Origin: Phycisphaerales bacterium
GTDB taxonomy: Bacteria; Planctomycetota; Phycisphaerae; Phycisphaerales; UBA1924
Reading direction: 5' to 3'
Length of the DNA stretch: 49,219 bases
Assembly: GCA_029260375.1 (NCBI GenBank)
Contig: JAJDDI010000031.1
Span: 1 to 49,219, forward strand
The notes beneath the pieces are model-generated. The model was not told the origin of the DNA. It ran no database searches and was given only the letters and a program-made list of their open reading frames with translations. The translations under genes were made by a program, and so were the position numbers. This document shows positions 9,242 to 19,116 of the stretch, piece after piece; the first letter of the stretch is position 1; every line of letters starts with the position of its first letter.

Positions 9242-12070
9242 ATGCGCATTGCATTCAAACCGATTCTGTTCGCAGGCTTGATCTGTGCGGCGGGCTCGCC
9301 CGGACCGGTTCTGGCGCAGGAAGGCTCGGCGTCGCTGAGCCCGGTAGACGGTTCCGCGACGCTGCCGGGCGACCCGGCCCTCGTCTCGGGTCTGCTGGAC
9401 AACGGGCTGCGCTACCTCGTGCTTGAGCACCCGACCCCGCCGGACCGGGCCTACGCGCAGCTGCGCGTGGACGCGGGCTCGCTCGACGAGCTCGACGACG
9501 AGCGGGGCATGGCCCGCTTCGCCCAGACGCTCTCGATGGCCTGGGCACGGGGCGAGGCGCTCGACCGCCTCGAGGCGCGGGGGCTGAGCGCGGTCGAGGA
9601 TCTCAACGCACGCACGAGCTACGACCAGACGAGCTTCTCGCTCGCGCTGCCCGGCTCGGACCTGGACACGCTCAGCGACGGGTTCGAGGTCCTGGCCTCG
9701 ATGGCGCGAGGGGGACTGATCGACGGGCCGACCACCGACGCGGCGCGCCGCGCGATCGGCGCCTCGCTGCGGGCCGAGGGCGACGGCGCCGCCCGCGCCC
9801 GGGCGCAGTGGCTCGAGGACCTGGGCGGCAGCTCGCTCTTCGGCCAACGCCCGCCCGAGGGGGACGACGCGTCGATCGTCCGGATCACCCCGGAGGGGGT
9901 CGCGGTCTTCCGCAAGCGGTGGTACCGCGCGTCGAACATGACGCTGATCGTCGTGGGCGGCGTGGACGCCCGCGACAGCGTCGCGCTGATCGAGCGCGTC
10001 TTCGCGTCGATCGAGGGCGGGCGGATCCCGGCGCGCCAGAGCCGGGGCATCGGCACCGCGGACCACCGGCGCGCGGTTGTCGGCGCCGACACCGAGCTGG
10101 ACCGCGCCCAGGTCGCGCTGCTGCGCATCGCCCCGGTGCGCGAGCCCGTGCGGACGGTCGCCGGCCTGCGCCGCTTCGTGCTGGAACAGGCGGCGATGCA
10201 GGCGATGGAGGTCCGACTCCGCTCGTCCATGTCCGAGGGGCGCCTGTCTGGCGAGGGGCTGCGGGTGTACTCGTCGGACCTGTTCCGCTCGATGCAGTTC
10301 ACACAGATCGCGGTCCGCGCGGACGGCGGGTCGTGGCGGGGCGTGCTCGGCCAGCTCTGCACCGAGGTGGCCCGCGTCAGGCAGCACGGGTTCACGCCAG
10401 GCGAGGTGGAGGAGGCGCGCCGCCGGCTGGAGTCGAGGCTTGAGGCGGTCGTGCAGGATCGCCCGGCGCTCCCCAGCTCGGAACTCATCCGCTGGCTGAG
10501 CTACAGCGACGGGCAGGGACACGCCTGGGTGGACCCGGTGCAGGAGTTGGCGTTGTCCCGCAGGATCCTGCTCGAGGCCGACGAGCAGAGGCTCAGCGCG
10601 GTGTTCCGATCGCTCGCGCCGGTGGGCGAGGAGGTGCTGCTGGTTTCGGCGCCCGTCGAGGACCGGGCGTCCGTGCGGGATGAGGCGCTGCAGATCGGCG
10701 TTGAAGCGCTCGACGCCCCGACCCGTCCAGTGCCCGACGTGCAGCCCCGGGCGCGACTGCTCGACCGGACGCCCGAAGCCGGGCAGATCGTCGAGATCAG
10801 TGCGCACCCGCCCAGCGGGGTGTGGTCGGCGCTGCTCGAGAACGGGGTCCGCGTCCACCACACGCGGGTCCGTGGCGGCGGGGATCAGGTCGTCATTCAC
10901 TTCACGCTGGGCATGGACCCCGGCGACCGCGAGGCGAGCGCCGCGGGCCTCGGTCTGGCGGTTGCCAGGGCGTGGAGCGAGCCGGCGCTGCAGGGGCTGG
11001 GCTCGGTGGGTGTGCGGCGATTCATGGCCGAGTCCGGCGTGGACGCGCGTTCATGGTCGAGCCACGGCGTGGTCCACATCGAGCTCGAGACGAGCGCGGA
11101 ACACCTGACCAGCGCCATGGAGCTGGGGAGCCGGATGCTGACCGATCCGGTGATCGAGGCGCCCCTGTTCGAGCGTTGGAAGCGCCACGAGGTCGCCCGC
11201 CTGCGGGAGCGTGAACGCAGCCCGATCGCGCGGACCGAGGACGTCCTCGCCGGGGAGGCGCCCGCGAGCGAGCGCGGGCCGGTGTGTGAACCGAGTCCCG
11301 ACCGCGTCGGGGCGATCACGATCCAAGAGGCTCGTGGATGGATGCGGCGCCTGGTGGAGCGGGCGAGCATTGAGGCGGCCGTGGTCGGCGATGTCTCGCG
11401 GACCGAGGCGTTCGAGCTGTGCGAGCGGTACCTCGGGTCGCTGCCGGCGCGCCCGACCCCGGCGCCCGCTGCGGCCGCGGGCGTCTCGCCCGGCCCGGTG
11501 TCCGACATCGTTCGAGAGATCGACGTCCAGACGGTCACCCCGATCGCCGGCGTGCTTGTCGGGGTTCTCGCCTGCGACGCGGGCGAGGTCCGCGACGCCC
11601 ACCTGCTCTCGCTCGCGGCGAGGATCCTTGAGCAGCGACTCACGCGCGAGCTCCGTGATGCGCGGGGCCTGGTTCCCGACGCCCCGGTCGAGCTCGAGCC
11701 GGGGCCAGCGGGGTCCGGGCGGGGCACGCTGCTCGTGCGCGTGTCCACGCTCCCCGAGCGAGCGGGCGAGGTGGCCGACCTGATCGAGCGCGAGATCTCG
11801 CGGATGGGCGAGCAGGGCGTGAGCCAGGCGGAGCTGCTCTCCGTGACGCGGCGCGTGGAACGGGCGTACCTCGAGGCGGTGGTCACGCCCTCGTTCTGGG
11901 GCGAGAAGCTCGCGGATCTCGACCGGGCGGAGCGATCGCTCGATGATGTCGTCGGCGTGCTCGAGCGCCAGCGCGCGTTCACGACCGAGGACGTGCGGGC
12001 CACGCTTGATCGTTACTACGCGACGCGTCCGCGCGTGCGGATCATCGCCCGCCCAACACCCGGCGAGTGA
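9242..12070 (+). CDS. Secreted M16 (pitrilysin/insulinase)-like protein lacking the zinc motif
   Basis: The 942-residue protein has a signal peptide (residues 1-25, cleavage near VLAQ-E). It then shows the two-lobed plan of bacterial M16 peptidases: N-lobe with LLDNGLRYLVLEH, the segment LNARTSYDQTSFSLALP, FRKRWYRASNMTLIVVGGVD; C-lobe starting near 530 with ALLENGVRVHHTRV and a late VVGDVSRTEAF. Active M16 enzymes carry HxxEH right after the first helix. Here that place reads MARFAQTLSMAW (R92-F-A-Q-T96), so both histidines and the glutamate are gone. The second-ligand region (TDAARRAIGASLRAE) also lacks the expected glutamates. It is thus probably a non-catalytic M16 homologue, comparable in principle to the inactive partner subunit of two-chain M16 proteases. 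No active partner is in the window. Confidence 0.85.
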   Translation: MRIAFKPILFAGLICAAGSPGPVLAQEGSASLSPVDGSATLPGDPALVSGLLDNGLRYLVLEHPTPPDRAYAQLRVDAGSLDELDDERGMARFAQTLSMAWARGEALDRLEARGLSAVEDLNARTSYDQTSFSLALPGSDLDTLSDGFEVLASMARGGLIDGPTTDAARRAIGASLRAEGDGAARARAQWLEDLGGSSLFGQRPPEGDDASIVRITPEGVAVFRKRWYRASNMTLIVVGGVDARDSVALIERVFASIEGGRIPARQSRGIGTADHRRAVVGADTELDRAQVALLRIAPVREPVRTVAGLRRFVLEQAAMQAMEVRLRSSMSEGRLSGEGLRVYSSDLFRSMQFTQIAVRADGGSWRGVLGQLCTEVARVRQHGFTPGEVEEARRRLESRLEAVVQDRPALPSSELIRWLSYSDGQGHAWVDPVQELALSRRILLEADEQRLSAVFRSLAPVGEEVLLVSAPVEDRASVRDEALQIGVEALDAPTRPVPDVQPRARLLDRTPEAGQIVEISAHPPSGVWSALLENGVRVHHTRVRGGGDQVVIHFTLGMDPGDREASAAGLGLAVARAWSEPALQGLGSVGVRRFMAESGVDARSWSSHGVVHIELETSAEHLTSAMELGSRMLTDPVIEAPLFERWKRHEVARLRERERSPIARTEDVLAGEAPASERGPVCEPSPDRVGAITIQEARGWMRRLVERASIEAAVVGDVSRTEAFELCERYLGSLPARPTPAPAAAAGVSPGPVSDIVREIDVQTVTPIAGVLVGVLACDAGEVRDAHLLSLAARILEQRLTRELRDARGLVPDAPVELEPGPAGSGRGTLLVRVSTLPERAGEVADLIEREISRMGEQGVSQAELLSVTRRVERAYLEAVVTPSFWGEKLADLDRAERSLDDVVGVLERQRAFTTEDVRATLDRYYATRPRVRIIARPTPGE

Positions 12071-12082
12071 GCCCGACCCGGA

Positions 12083-12961
12083 TCATTCCAGGGCCGCGGC
12101 GCCGGAGATGATCTCGGTCAGCTCCGTCGTGATCTGCGACTGGCGGGCGCGGTTGTACTTGCGCTTGAGCGCGTGACCCATCTTGCCCGCGTTGTCCGTG
12201 GCGGACTTCATCGCGACCATCCGGGCGATGTGCTCGGACACGACCGCGTCGTTGAAGCACTGGAAGAGCTGGGCCTTGACCGCGGCGGGCAGGAGGTGGT
12301 CCAGCAGGCCCGCGGCGTCGGGGCTGAACTCGTAGAGCGGGGTTGATTCCGCGCCGGTGGTCTGGCCCTCGTCCACGCTGTCGGCCTTGAAGGGCAGCAG
12401 CTGGAGCACCTCGGGCTTCTGGCGCCCCACGGAGAAGTACTTCATCGAGACGACGCGAACCACGCCGATCTCGCCCGCGGCGAACCGGTCGATGTAGTCC
12501 TGCGCCAGGCGCTGAACGCCGTCGAACGCGGGCTTGTCGCCGAACTGCGTGTGGTGGGCGCCGATGTCGATCTTGTTAAACCGCAGGACGCCGGCGCCCT
12601 TCTTGCCGACGACCTCGATCACGCCGTCGCGGGCGCTGGCCGAGGCGCGGATGTGCTGCAGCGCGGTCCGCACGACCGAGCCGTTGTACGGCCCGCAGAG
12701 CCCGCGGTCGGAGGTGATAACCAGCGTCAGCTCGCGGGAGCCCTCGGCGGCCTCGCCCAGCAGCGGGTGATCGACGCCCTCCGCGGCGCCCGCGAGCTGG
12801 CGGACCAGATCAAACAGTGCGCCCGTGTACGGCTTGGAGTCCATCGCGGACTGCTGGGCCTTGGCGAACTTGCTCGTCGCGATCATCTGCATCGTGCGCG
12901 TGATGCGCTTGATGTTCCCGACCGCCTTCATCCGCTTCTGGATCTCGCGTGATTTGCCCAT
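12083..12961 (-). CDS. atpG: F1 ATP synthase gamma subunit
   Basis: The 292-residue product is the rotor-shaft subunit of F1Fo ATP synthase. It starts MGKSREIQKRMKAVGNIKRITRTM, with the expected N-terminal helix, then LVITSDRGLCGPYNGSVVR, and ends in the conserved C-terminal helix with MVAMKSATDNAG, then KRKYNRARQSQITTEL and EIISGA. ATG 12961 is preferred over the in-frame upstream starts, which add 72 residues of non-homologous sequence. No other atp gene is in the window, so this gene sits outside an atp operon, at least locally. It is convergent with the M16-like gene (12 nt apart) and divergent from the XRE operon. Confidence 0.95.
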   Translation of the reverse strand: MGKSREIQKRMKAVGNIKRITRTMQMIATSKFAKAQQSAMDSKPYTGALFDLVRQLAGAAEGVDHPLLGEAAEGSRELTLVITSDRGLCGPYNGSVVRTALQHIRASASARDGVIEVVGKKGAGVLRFNKIDIGAHHTQFGDKPAFDGVQRLAQDYIDRFAAGEIGVVRVVSMKYFSVGRQKPEVLQLLPFKADSVDEGQTTGAESTPLYEFSPDAAGLLDHLLPAAVKAQLFQCFNDAVVSEHIARMVAMKSATDNAGKMGHALKRKYNRARQSQITTELTEIISGAAALE

Positions 12962-13078
12962 AGGACGCGATCGTAGGCGTTCTCCGGTGTCGCGGACCGC
13001 CAGGACCCCGAGATGTGATCTGACGATGCTCACCTGGAAGATTGGTATATGTTCGGGGTGCGGAGTGCTGAGGCACAA

Positions 13079-13120
13079 ATGTAAAGTATGCTTGACATTC
13101 AGTAAAGGACGCTTTACACT
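13079..13120 (+). promoter_or_regulatory. Promoter with two tandem palindromic operators for the XRE operon
   Basis: A -35 TTGACA (13092-13097) and a -10 TACACT (13115-13120, 4 of 6) are separated by 17 nt. Two 18-nt palindromes cover them. Site 1 at 13080-13097 has arms TGTAAAG and CTTGACA around TATG. Site 2 at 13101-13118 has GTAAAG and CTTTAC inside AGTAAAG/CTTTACA around GACG. Their centres are 21 bp apart, two helical turns, so two dimers would bind the same DNA face. Site 1 covers the -35 and site 2 the -10. This is the geometry expected of repression, most simply autorepression by the XRE protein encoded just downstream. Confidence 0.75.
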
Positions 13121-13155
13121 TGAGCGATTGGATTTGGCAGGAGGCGACGCGAGCG

Positions 13156-13374
13156 GTGGAGAACCGGATCCGGGCATTGCGGGGCGAGCGGGGGTGGTCG
13201 CAGGGCGAGCTGGCGAAGCAACTGCGGGTTTCGCGCCAGACGGTCAACGCGATCGAGACGGGGCGCTACGACCCGAGCCTCCCGCTGGCCTTCAAGGTCG
13301 CGCGCCTGTTCGAGCAACGCATCGAGGACATCTTCGAGGACCGGGCGGACGAGGCCCGGGAGGAGGACGGGTGA
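13156..13374 (+). CDS. Small XRE-family HTH transcriptional regulator
   Basis: The 72-residue product is almost entirely a Cro/CI-type HTH: ENRIRALRGERGWSQGELA, then LRVSRQTVNAIETGRYDPSL, then AFKVARLFEQRIEDIFE. It closely resembles the short single-domain regulators that pair with small membrane proteins. I chose GTG 13156 because AGGAGG lies at 13139-13144, 11 nt upstream, and because the alternative TTG at 13120 would overlap the -10 hexamer and cannot be on the mRNA. The stop TGA (13372-13374) shares its last base with the ATG of the next gene (TGATG), so the pair is translationally coupled. The protein probably binds the tandem palindromes just upstream. The acidic tail EDRADEAREEDG follows the HTH. 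Confidence 0.88.
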   Translation: MENRIRALRGERGWSQGELAKQLRVSRQTVNAIETGRYDPSLPLAFKVARLFEQRIEDIFEDRADEAREEDG

Positions 13375-13784
13375 TGGATGAGCGGCGCCAGCCCGAGCGG
13401 GGTGAGAGTTGTCGTCAGCGGTCCCGGGCGGTGCTGGCGTGGTCGCTGCTGGCCGCGGGGGCGTTGATCGTGTCCTCGATGCTGATTGTTTCGCGGGAGT
13501 GGGGCACGGGGCTGGGCCTAGTGATCGCGCTGGCGCCGGTGCTGCCGTTCGTGGGGATGTTCTTCGCGCTGCGCCGCTCGATGGCGCTGCTCGACGAGAT
13601 GCAGCGGAAGATGCAGCTCGAGGCGTTGGCGCTGTGCGTCGTGCTCGCCTCGGTGATCTGCGTGGTGGTGGGGCAGCTTCAGAAGCTCGGGATCGCGTCG
13701 GAGCTGGACCTCTCGATGGGCTGGGTCGCGATCGCGGGGTCCTACATCGCGGCGTATCTGCTGGTGAAGGCCCGGTACAGGTAA
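13374..13784 (+). CDS. Four-TM membrane protein paired with XRE regulator
   Basis: The 136-residue product starts at ATG 13374, overlapping the regulator's stop by one base. After a charged N-terminus it has four hydrophobic segments: about 22-42 (VLAWSLLAAGALIVSSM), 47-67 (GLGLVIALAPVLPFVGM), 84-104 (LEALALCVVLASVICVVVG) and 112-132 (MGWVAIAGSYIAAYLLV). Between the second and third is a cytoplasmic-looking loop with LLDEMQRKMQLEALAL. I recall this LDEMQRxIQLEALA-type loop from a family of small membrane proteins that commonly follow short XRE regulators in Proteobacteria and other phyla. Their function is not established. Membership and topology are inferences from hydrophobicity and one motif. 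Confidence 0.8.
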   Translation: MDERRQPERGESCRQRSRAVLAWSLLAAGALIVSSMLIVSREWGTGLGLVIALAPVLPFVGMFFALRRSMALLDEMQRKMQLEALALCVVLASVICVVVGQLQKLGIASELDLSMGWVAIAGSYIAAYLLVKARYR

Positions 13785-13796
13785 AGGAGGCTTCGT

Positions 13797-14045
13797 ATGT
13801 GCGCAATCCGTGAACGGTTCGGCCTCGGTGTTGCTGGATATCTGATGTCCACGCTCGCGGTCGTTACCGTGACGATGCTCGTGGTGCTGGCGGGCAACGC
13901 GGGGATCATGCTCTGGCGCGACGGGCAGGTCGCGAACCTGTGGCGCGAGTCGCTGGGGGACATCGGGTATGCGGTGATGCTCGCCGTGCCGATTATCCCG
14001 GCTGGGGGCGTGTACGCGAAGCGTCGTCGGCGCTGCCGCCTGTAG
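13797..14045 (+). CDS. Small two-TM membrane protein, third gene of XRE operon
   Basis: The 82-residue product begins at ATG 13797 with a very strong Shine-Dalgarno, AAGGAGG at 13784-13790, six bases before the start and overlapping the previous stop. That is unusual here, since most genes in the window lack a clear one. Two hydrophobic segments are visible: about 13-34 (LMSTLAVVTVTMLVVLAG) and 57-72 (IGYAVMLAVPIIPAGGV). The chain ends in a basic tail, KRRRRCRL, that would stay in the cytoplasm. I do not recognise a family. Position and the shared promoter make it part of the XRE/membrane module. Its stop abuts the stop of the convergent PhnP-like gene with no spacer. Confidence 0.75.
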   Translation: MCAIRERFGLGVAGYLMSTLAVVTVTMLVVLAGNAGIMLWRDGQVANLWRESLGDIGYAVMLAVPIIPAGGVYAKRRRRCRL

Positions 14046-14876
14046 TCACCCGCCCAGCACGAGCCCGTCGTGCGCCAGGGCGACGCCCTCGGGCAGCTGC
14101 GCGTTGGTCGCCTCGTGCGCCAGGTCGTGGCTCATGTGCACGAAGTAGGTCGCGTCGGCTCCCACGCGCTGGGAGATGTTCGTCGCCTGGTCCAGGGTCA
14201 GGTGCGTGGGGTGATGACGGACCCGCAGGGCGTCGAGAACAAGTGTCCGCAGCCCTTCCAGGGCGGGCCACGTCTCGGGGGGGATCTTGGACACGTCCGT
14301 GCAGTACGCCAGGGGCAGGATCCCCGCCGGGTCGAGCATGTCATGAACCCGGGGCGGGGCGTCGATGCGAAAGCCCAGGACGGGCAAGCGCCCGTGGAGC
14401 AGGCGAAGGGGCGTGACGCGGAGGCCGAACAGATCGAGCGGGGTCTCTGGTTCGAGCCGGTGGGCGATGAGCGTGGCGATGAACGAGTCCTGCACGTTGG
14501 AGCGTTTGTCGAAGATGTGCTTGTAAACCCGGCGCAGGTGCTCGAGGGTGTGGTCCTCGGCGTACACGTCCACGGGCGCGTTCATCGTGACGTTGAACCG
14601 CCTGACCTCGTCGAGCCCGAAGGTGTGATCAACGTGGTTGTGCGTGAAGAGGATCGCGTCGAGGCGGTCGAGGCTGGCCCGCAGGGCCTGCTGGCGCAGG
14701 TCCGGGCCGGCGTCGAGCAGGATCACGCGGCGCTGGCCGCCCTCGTCGGTGAAGCGGAGCACGGCGCTGGTGCGCAGGCGTGTGTCGCGGGGATCGGTCG
14801 AGGCGCAGACATGGCAGTCGCACCCGATGGTGGGAACGCCCGCGCTGGTGCCGGTGCCGAGGAACTCGAAGTTCAC
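14046..14876 (-). CDS. PhnP-like metallo-beta-lactamase-fold hydrolase
   Basis: The 276-residue product is a metallo-beta-lactamase-fold enzyme of the COG1235/PhnP type, whose characterised member cleaves cyclic ribose phosphates. It begins MNFEFLGTGTSAGVPTIGC; GTGTSAG with C19, C21 and C24 matches the structural zinc site of PhnP. The di-metal motif is HNHVDH at 79-84. Later ligands are in RLLHGRLPVLGFRI, YCTDVSKIP and a C-terminal VHMSHD segment. I chose GTG 14876; TTG 14882 is also possible and ATG is not available. No phosphonate genes are nearby, so the in-vivo substrate is open. It lies 23 nt downstream of the dockerin-tailed protease on the same strand. Confidence 0.88.
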   Translation of the reverse strand: MNFEFLGTGTSAGVPTIGCDCHVCASTDPRDTRLRTSAVLRFTDEGGQRRVILLDAGPDLRQQALRASLDRLDAILFTHNHVDHTFGLDEVRRFNVTMNAPVDVYAEDHTLEHLRRVYKHIFDKRSNVQDSFIATLIAHRLEPETPLDLFGLRVTPLRLLHGRLPVLGFRIDAPPRVHDMLDPAGILPLAYCTDVSKIPPETWPALEGLRTLVLDALRVRHHPTHLTLDQATNISQRVGADATYFVHMSHDLAHEATNAQLPEGVALAHDGLVLGG

Positions 14877-14899
14877 GCACAAGGCTAGGCGGGGCGGGG

Positions 14900-17092
<2,193 letters not shown>

Positions 17093-17240
17093 CGGGAGTT
17101 CCTAAGCCCGGATCGTGACCCGGGGCTCGTTCGGAGCGTGGTGAGTCCAGCCAGGGGCGGGCGCGATCCACCTCTCGTCGGCTGGATCGCGACCCCGAGT
17201 ACAGACGCTACCGGACCGTCGCCCGCCTGGCAAGCCAAAA

Positions 17241-17257
17241 CGCCCGTGGGACGGGCG
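17241..17257 (-). terminator. Rho-independent terminator for the dockerin Cys-repeat gene
   Basis: Read on the minus strand this is CGCCCGT, loop CCC, ACGGGCG, then TTTT. It is a perfect 7-bp GC stem followed by a short U run, about 105 nt past the stop of the Cys-repeat gene. It therefore separates that transcript from the protease gene downstream. A second perfect inverted repeat of 9 bp (17162-17170 with 17183-17191) lies further on, just before the protease gene, and has no T run, so it may be regulatory. Confidence 0.6.
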
Positions 17258-17361
17258 AATCAAGGCAAGGAGGGCACGGGGTGAGCGAACCGCGGACCCG
17301 CACGGCGCGAGGTCCGAGAACCGCCTCGAGGCGGGGCAGGGTGGAGAAGCCGACCGATCGG

Positions 17362-18930
17362 TCAGGGGCACCCGGCCCCGAACGCGGTCAGGAACGCGAG
17401 GACATCGGAGAAGTCGAACGTGCCCACGGGCAGCGCGAAGTCGGCCGCCGGGTCCATGGAACCGAACGCGGACAGGAACGCGAGGACGTCGGAGAAGTCC
17501 AGCGTGCCCGAGGGCTCGGCCATATCGGCGGGGCAGGGGCTCTCGCAGTCGTCGGGGATCCCGTTCATATCCGCGTCAACGCACGACGTGCCGGGACCAC
17601 ACCAGGACCCACCGGCGACGGCGCAGTCGCCCGAGCTGAGCGTGATGCAGCCTCCGCCGGGGAAGCCGCAGGCGCCCTCGGGCTCGGGGCAGGTGGTGGT
17701 GGCGCAGGTGGAGCCGTCGCCCTGGAATGCGCCGTTCATCGCGGCGCACTCGTCGGGGGTGAGGCCGTCGGCGCAGGAGCCGTCGGGCAGACAGCAGGAG
17801 CCGACGGGGAAGCAGACGTGCGTGGCGCAGGCGGAGCCCACACCGCCCGGGACGCCCCCGACCAAGTTGCAGTCAGCTTCGGTCAGGTCAAGGCAGCCGC
17901 TGGTTTCTTCGAAGCAGCAGGCCTGGGTGGGCTGCTCGCAGACGACGTCCTCACAGGTCGTGCCGTCGCCGGCGTATGTGCCAGCGCAGGCGGCCTCGGT
18001 GGTCACGGTGCAGTCGCCGTCAACACAGCAGGCGCCGATGCCGGGCCCGCAGCTCAGGCTGGACCAGAAGGCCTCGATGCCCCAGTCGCCCGAGGGCTGG
18101 AAGATGCCCAGATCGCTGAAGCGGTTCCACCCGCCGAGGAACCCGCAGTTGACCGCGAAGAGCCAGTTGTTGGTTGGGGAGGACAGGCCGTTGGTGTCGG
18201 TGGTGGGGAAGGCGTTGGAGTTCTGGGGCGGGGCGACGAGGCAGGGGTTCTGCGTCTGGTTGTTGTGCTGGTCGATGCGGAACCCGACGGTGAACGAGTT
18301 GGTCCCCGAGGTGTTGGTCAGGATGATCTGATCGGGGTCGCCCGGGTCAACGGAGACCTGGATCTCGGTGCCGCCGTTGCCGGGGGGCATGACCAGGTGG
18401 GGCAGGATGAGCCCGTCGGAGCTGAACTCGGCGACGAGTGTGCCCGTGTCGGGCGGGCCGTCCCAGACCAGCACGGACCACTCGGTGATGGTGGAGACGG
18501 TGGCGCCGACCGTGGCGAACAGGCCGTTGATCTGTTCGATCTTGATCGGGAATGCGGAGGGGGGCAGCACGTACTGCGCCGCCATGATCTCGCTCTCGGC
18601 GAACCCGCCCTGGGCGTTGTACGCGCCCACGTCGAGGCTATCGACGTACGCGGCCCGCTCGATGCAGCCCCGCGAGCCGAAGCCCTGGAAGCCCTCGTCC
18701 AGGACGCGCTGGCCCATCGTCGAGGAGTTGATCGTCTCGATCTGATCGAGCCGCACGCGCAGCGGGATCATCCGGGGACCCTCGGTCACCCGGACCGCGG
18801 TGATCCGCCCGTCGGGCTCGGACGCGAAGCCGACGCGGTCGGTCCGGACCTGGGCCGGGGCGCTGGCGCTGAGCGTGGCGAGCGCGGTCGCGCAGACCGC
18901 GAGAAGTACGGAAGGGTGTCGACGGGGCAT
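17362..18930 (-). CDS. Secreted Cys-rich repeat protein with GC-type dockerin tail
   Basis: The 522-residue product starts at ATG 18930, preceded by AGGAGAG; the longer in-frame start at 19053 is rejected. Residues 1-27 are a signal peptide ending APAQ. Residues ~30-290 form a beta-rich domain (WSVLVWDGPPDTGTLVAEF, GFRIDQHN) like those predicted to bind polymers or surfaces. Residues ~299-463 hold four repeats of about 35-40 residues with the pattern ACC..DG.C...T...C......GDGT.C....C; the fourth has CG for CC. A calcium-loop-like DADMNGIPDDCE comes next, then the dockerin-like tail (CPADMAEP, LDFSDVLAFLSAF, FDFSDVLAFLTAF, GCP). The function is unknown and the protein is probably on the cell surface or in an extracellular assembly. 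It is not adjacent to any obvious scaffold gene. Confidence 0.88.
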   Translation of the reverse strand: MPRRHPSVLLAVCATALATLSASAPAQVRTDRVGFASEPDGRITAVRVTEGPRMIPLRVRLDQIETINSSTMGQRVLDEGFQGFGSRGCIERAAYVDSLDVGAYNAQGGFAESEIMAAQYVLPPSAFPIKIEQINGLFATVGATVSTITEWSVLVWDGPPDTGTLVAEFSSDGLILPHLVMPPGNGGTEIQVSVDPGDPDQIILTNTSGTNSFTVGFRIDQHNNQTQNPCLVAPPQNSNAFPTTDTNGLSSPTNNWLFAVNCGFLGGWNRFSDLGIFQPSGDWGIEAFWSSLSCGPGIGACCVDGDCTVTTEAACAGTYAGDGTTCEDVVCEQPTQACCFEETSGCLDLTEADCNLVGGVPGGVGSACATHVCFPVGSCCLPDGSCADGLTPDECAAMNGAFQGDGSTCATTTCPEPEGACGFPGGGCITLSSGDCAVAGGSWCGPGTSCVDADMNGIPDDCESPCPADMAEPSGTLDFSDVLAFLSAFGSMDPAADFALPVGTFDFSDVLAFLTAFGAGCP

Positions 18931-19116
18931 GTGATCGCTCTCCTGAACGCGCACGGTCCGAGCGGCCGCCGCGCCATCATCATGACGGAAAGTACGCGTG
19001 ATGCACAGGTCCATTCGCCAGGACGGACCGATCAGTTCCCGACCGGGCGCCACGCGGGTCCGGGTCCGTCCGAGAAGCGTCCCGCCGGTCCGGGTGCGAC
19101 GGCTCCAGGGGCAGGG

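Noticed and set aside
9239-9252. AATGCGCATT palindrome at the M16-like gene start
   Set aside because: A single 10-bp palindrome around the start codon with no second copy nearby; likely chance.
8708-10900. 730-codon minus-strand frame antisense to the helicase and M16-like genes
   Set aside because: It crosses two well-supported plus-strand genes and has no recognisable motif.
13120-13155. TTG 13120 as start of the XRE regulator
   Set aside because: It lies in the -10 hexamer, upstream of the expected transcription start, and lacks a ribosome site. GTG 13156 has AGGAGG upstream.
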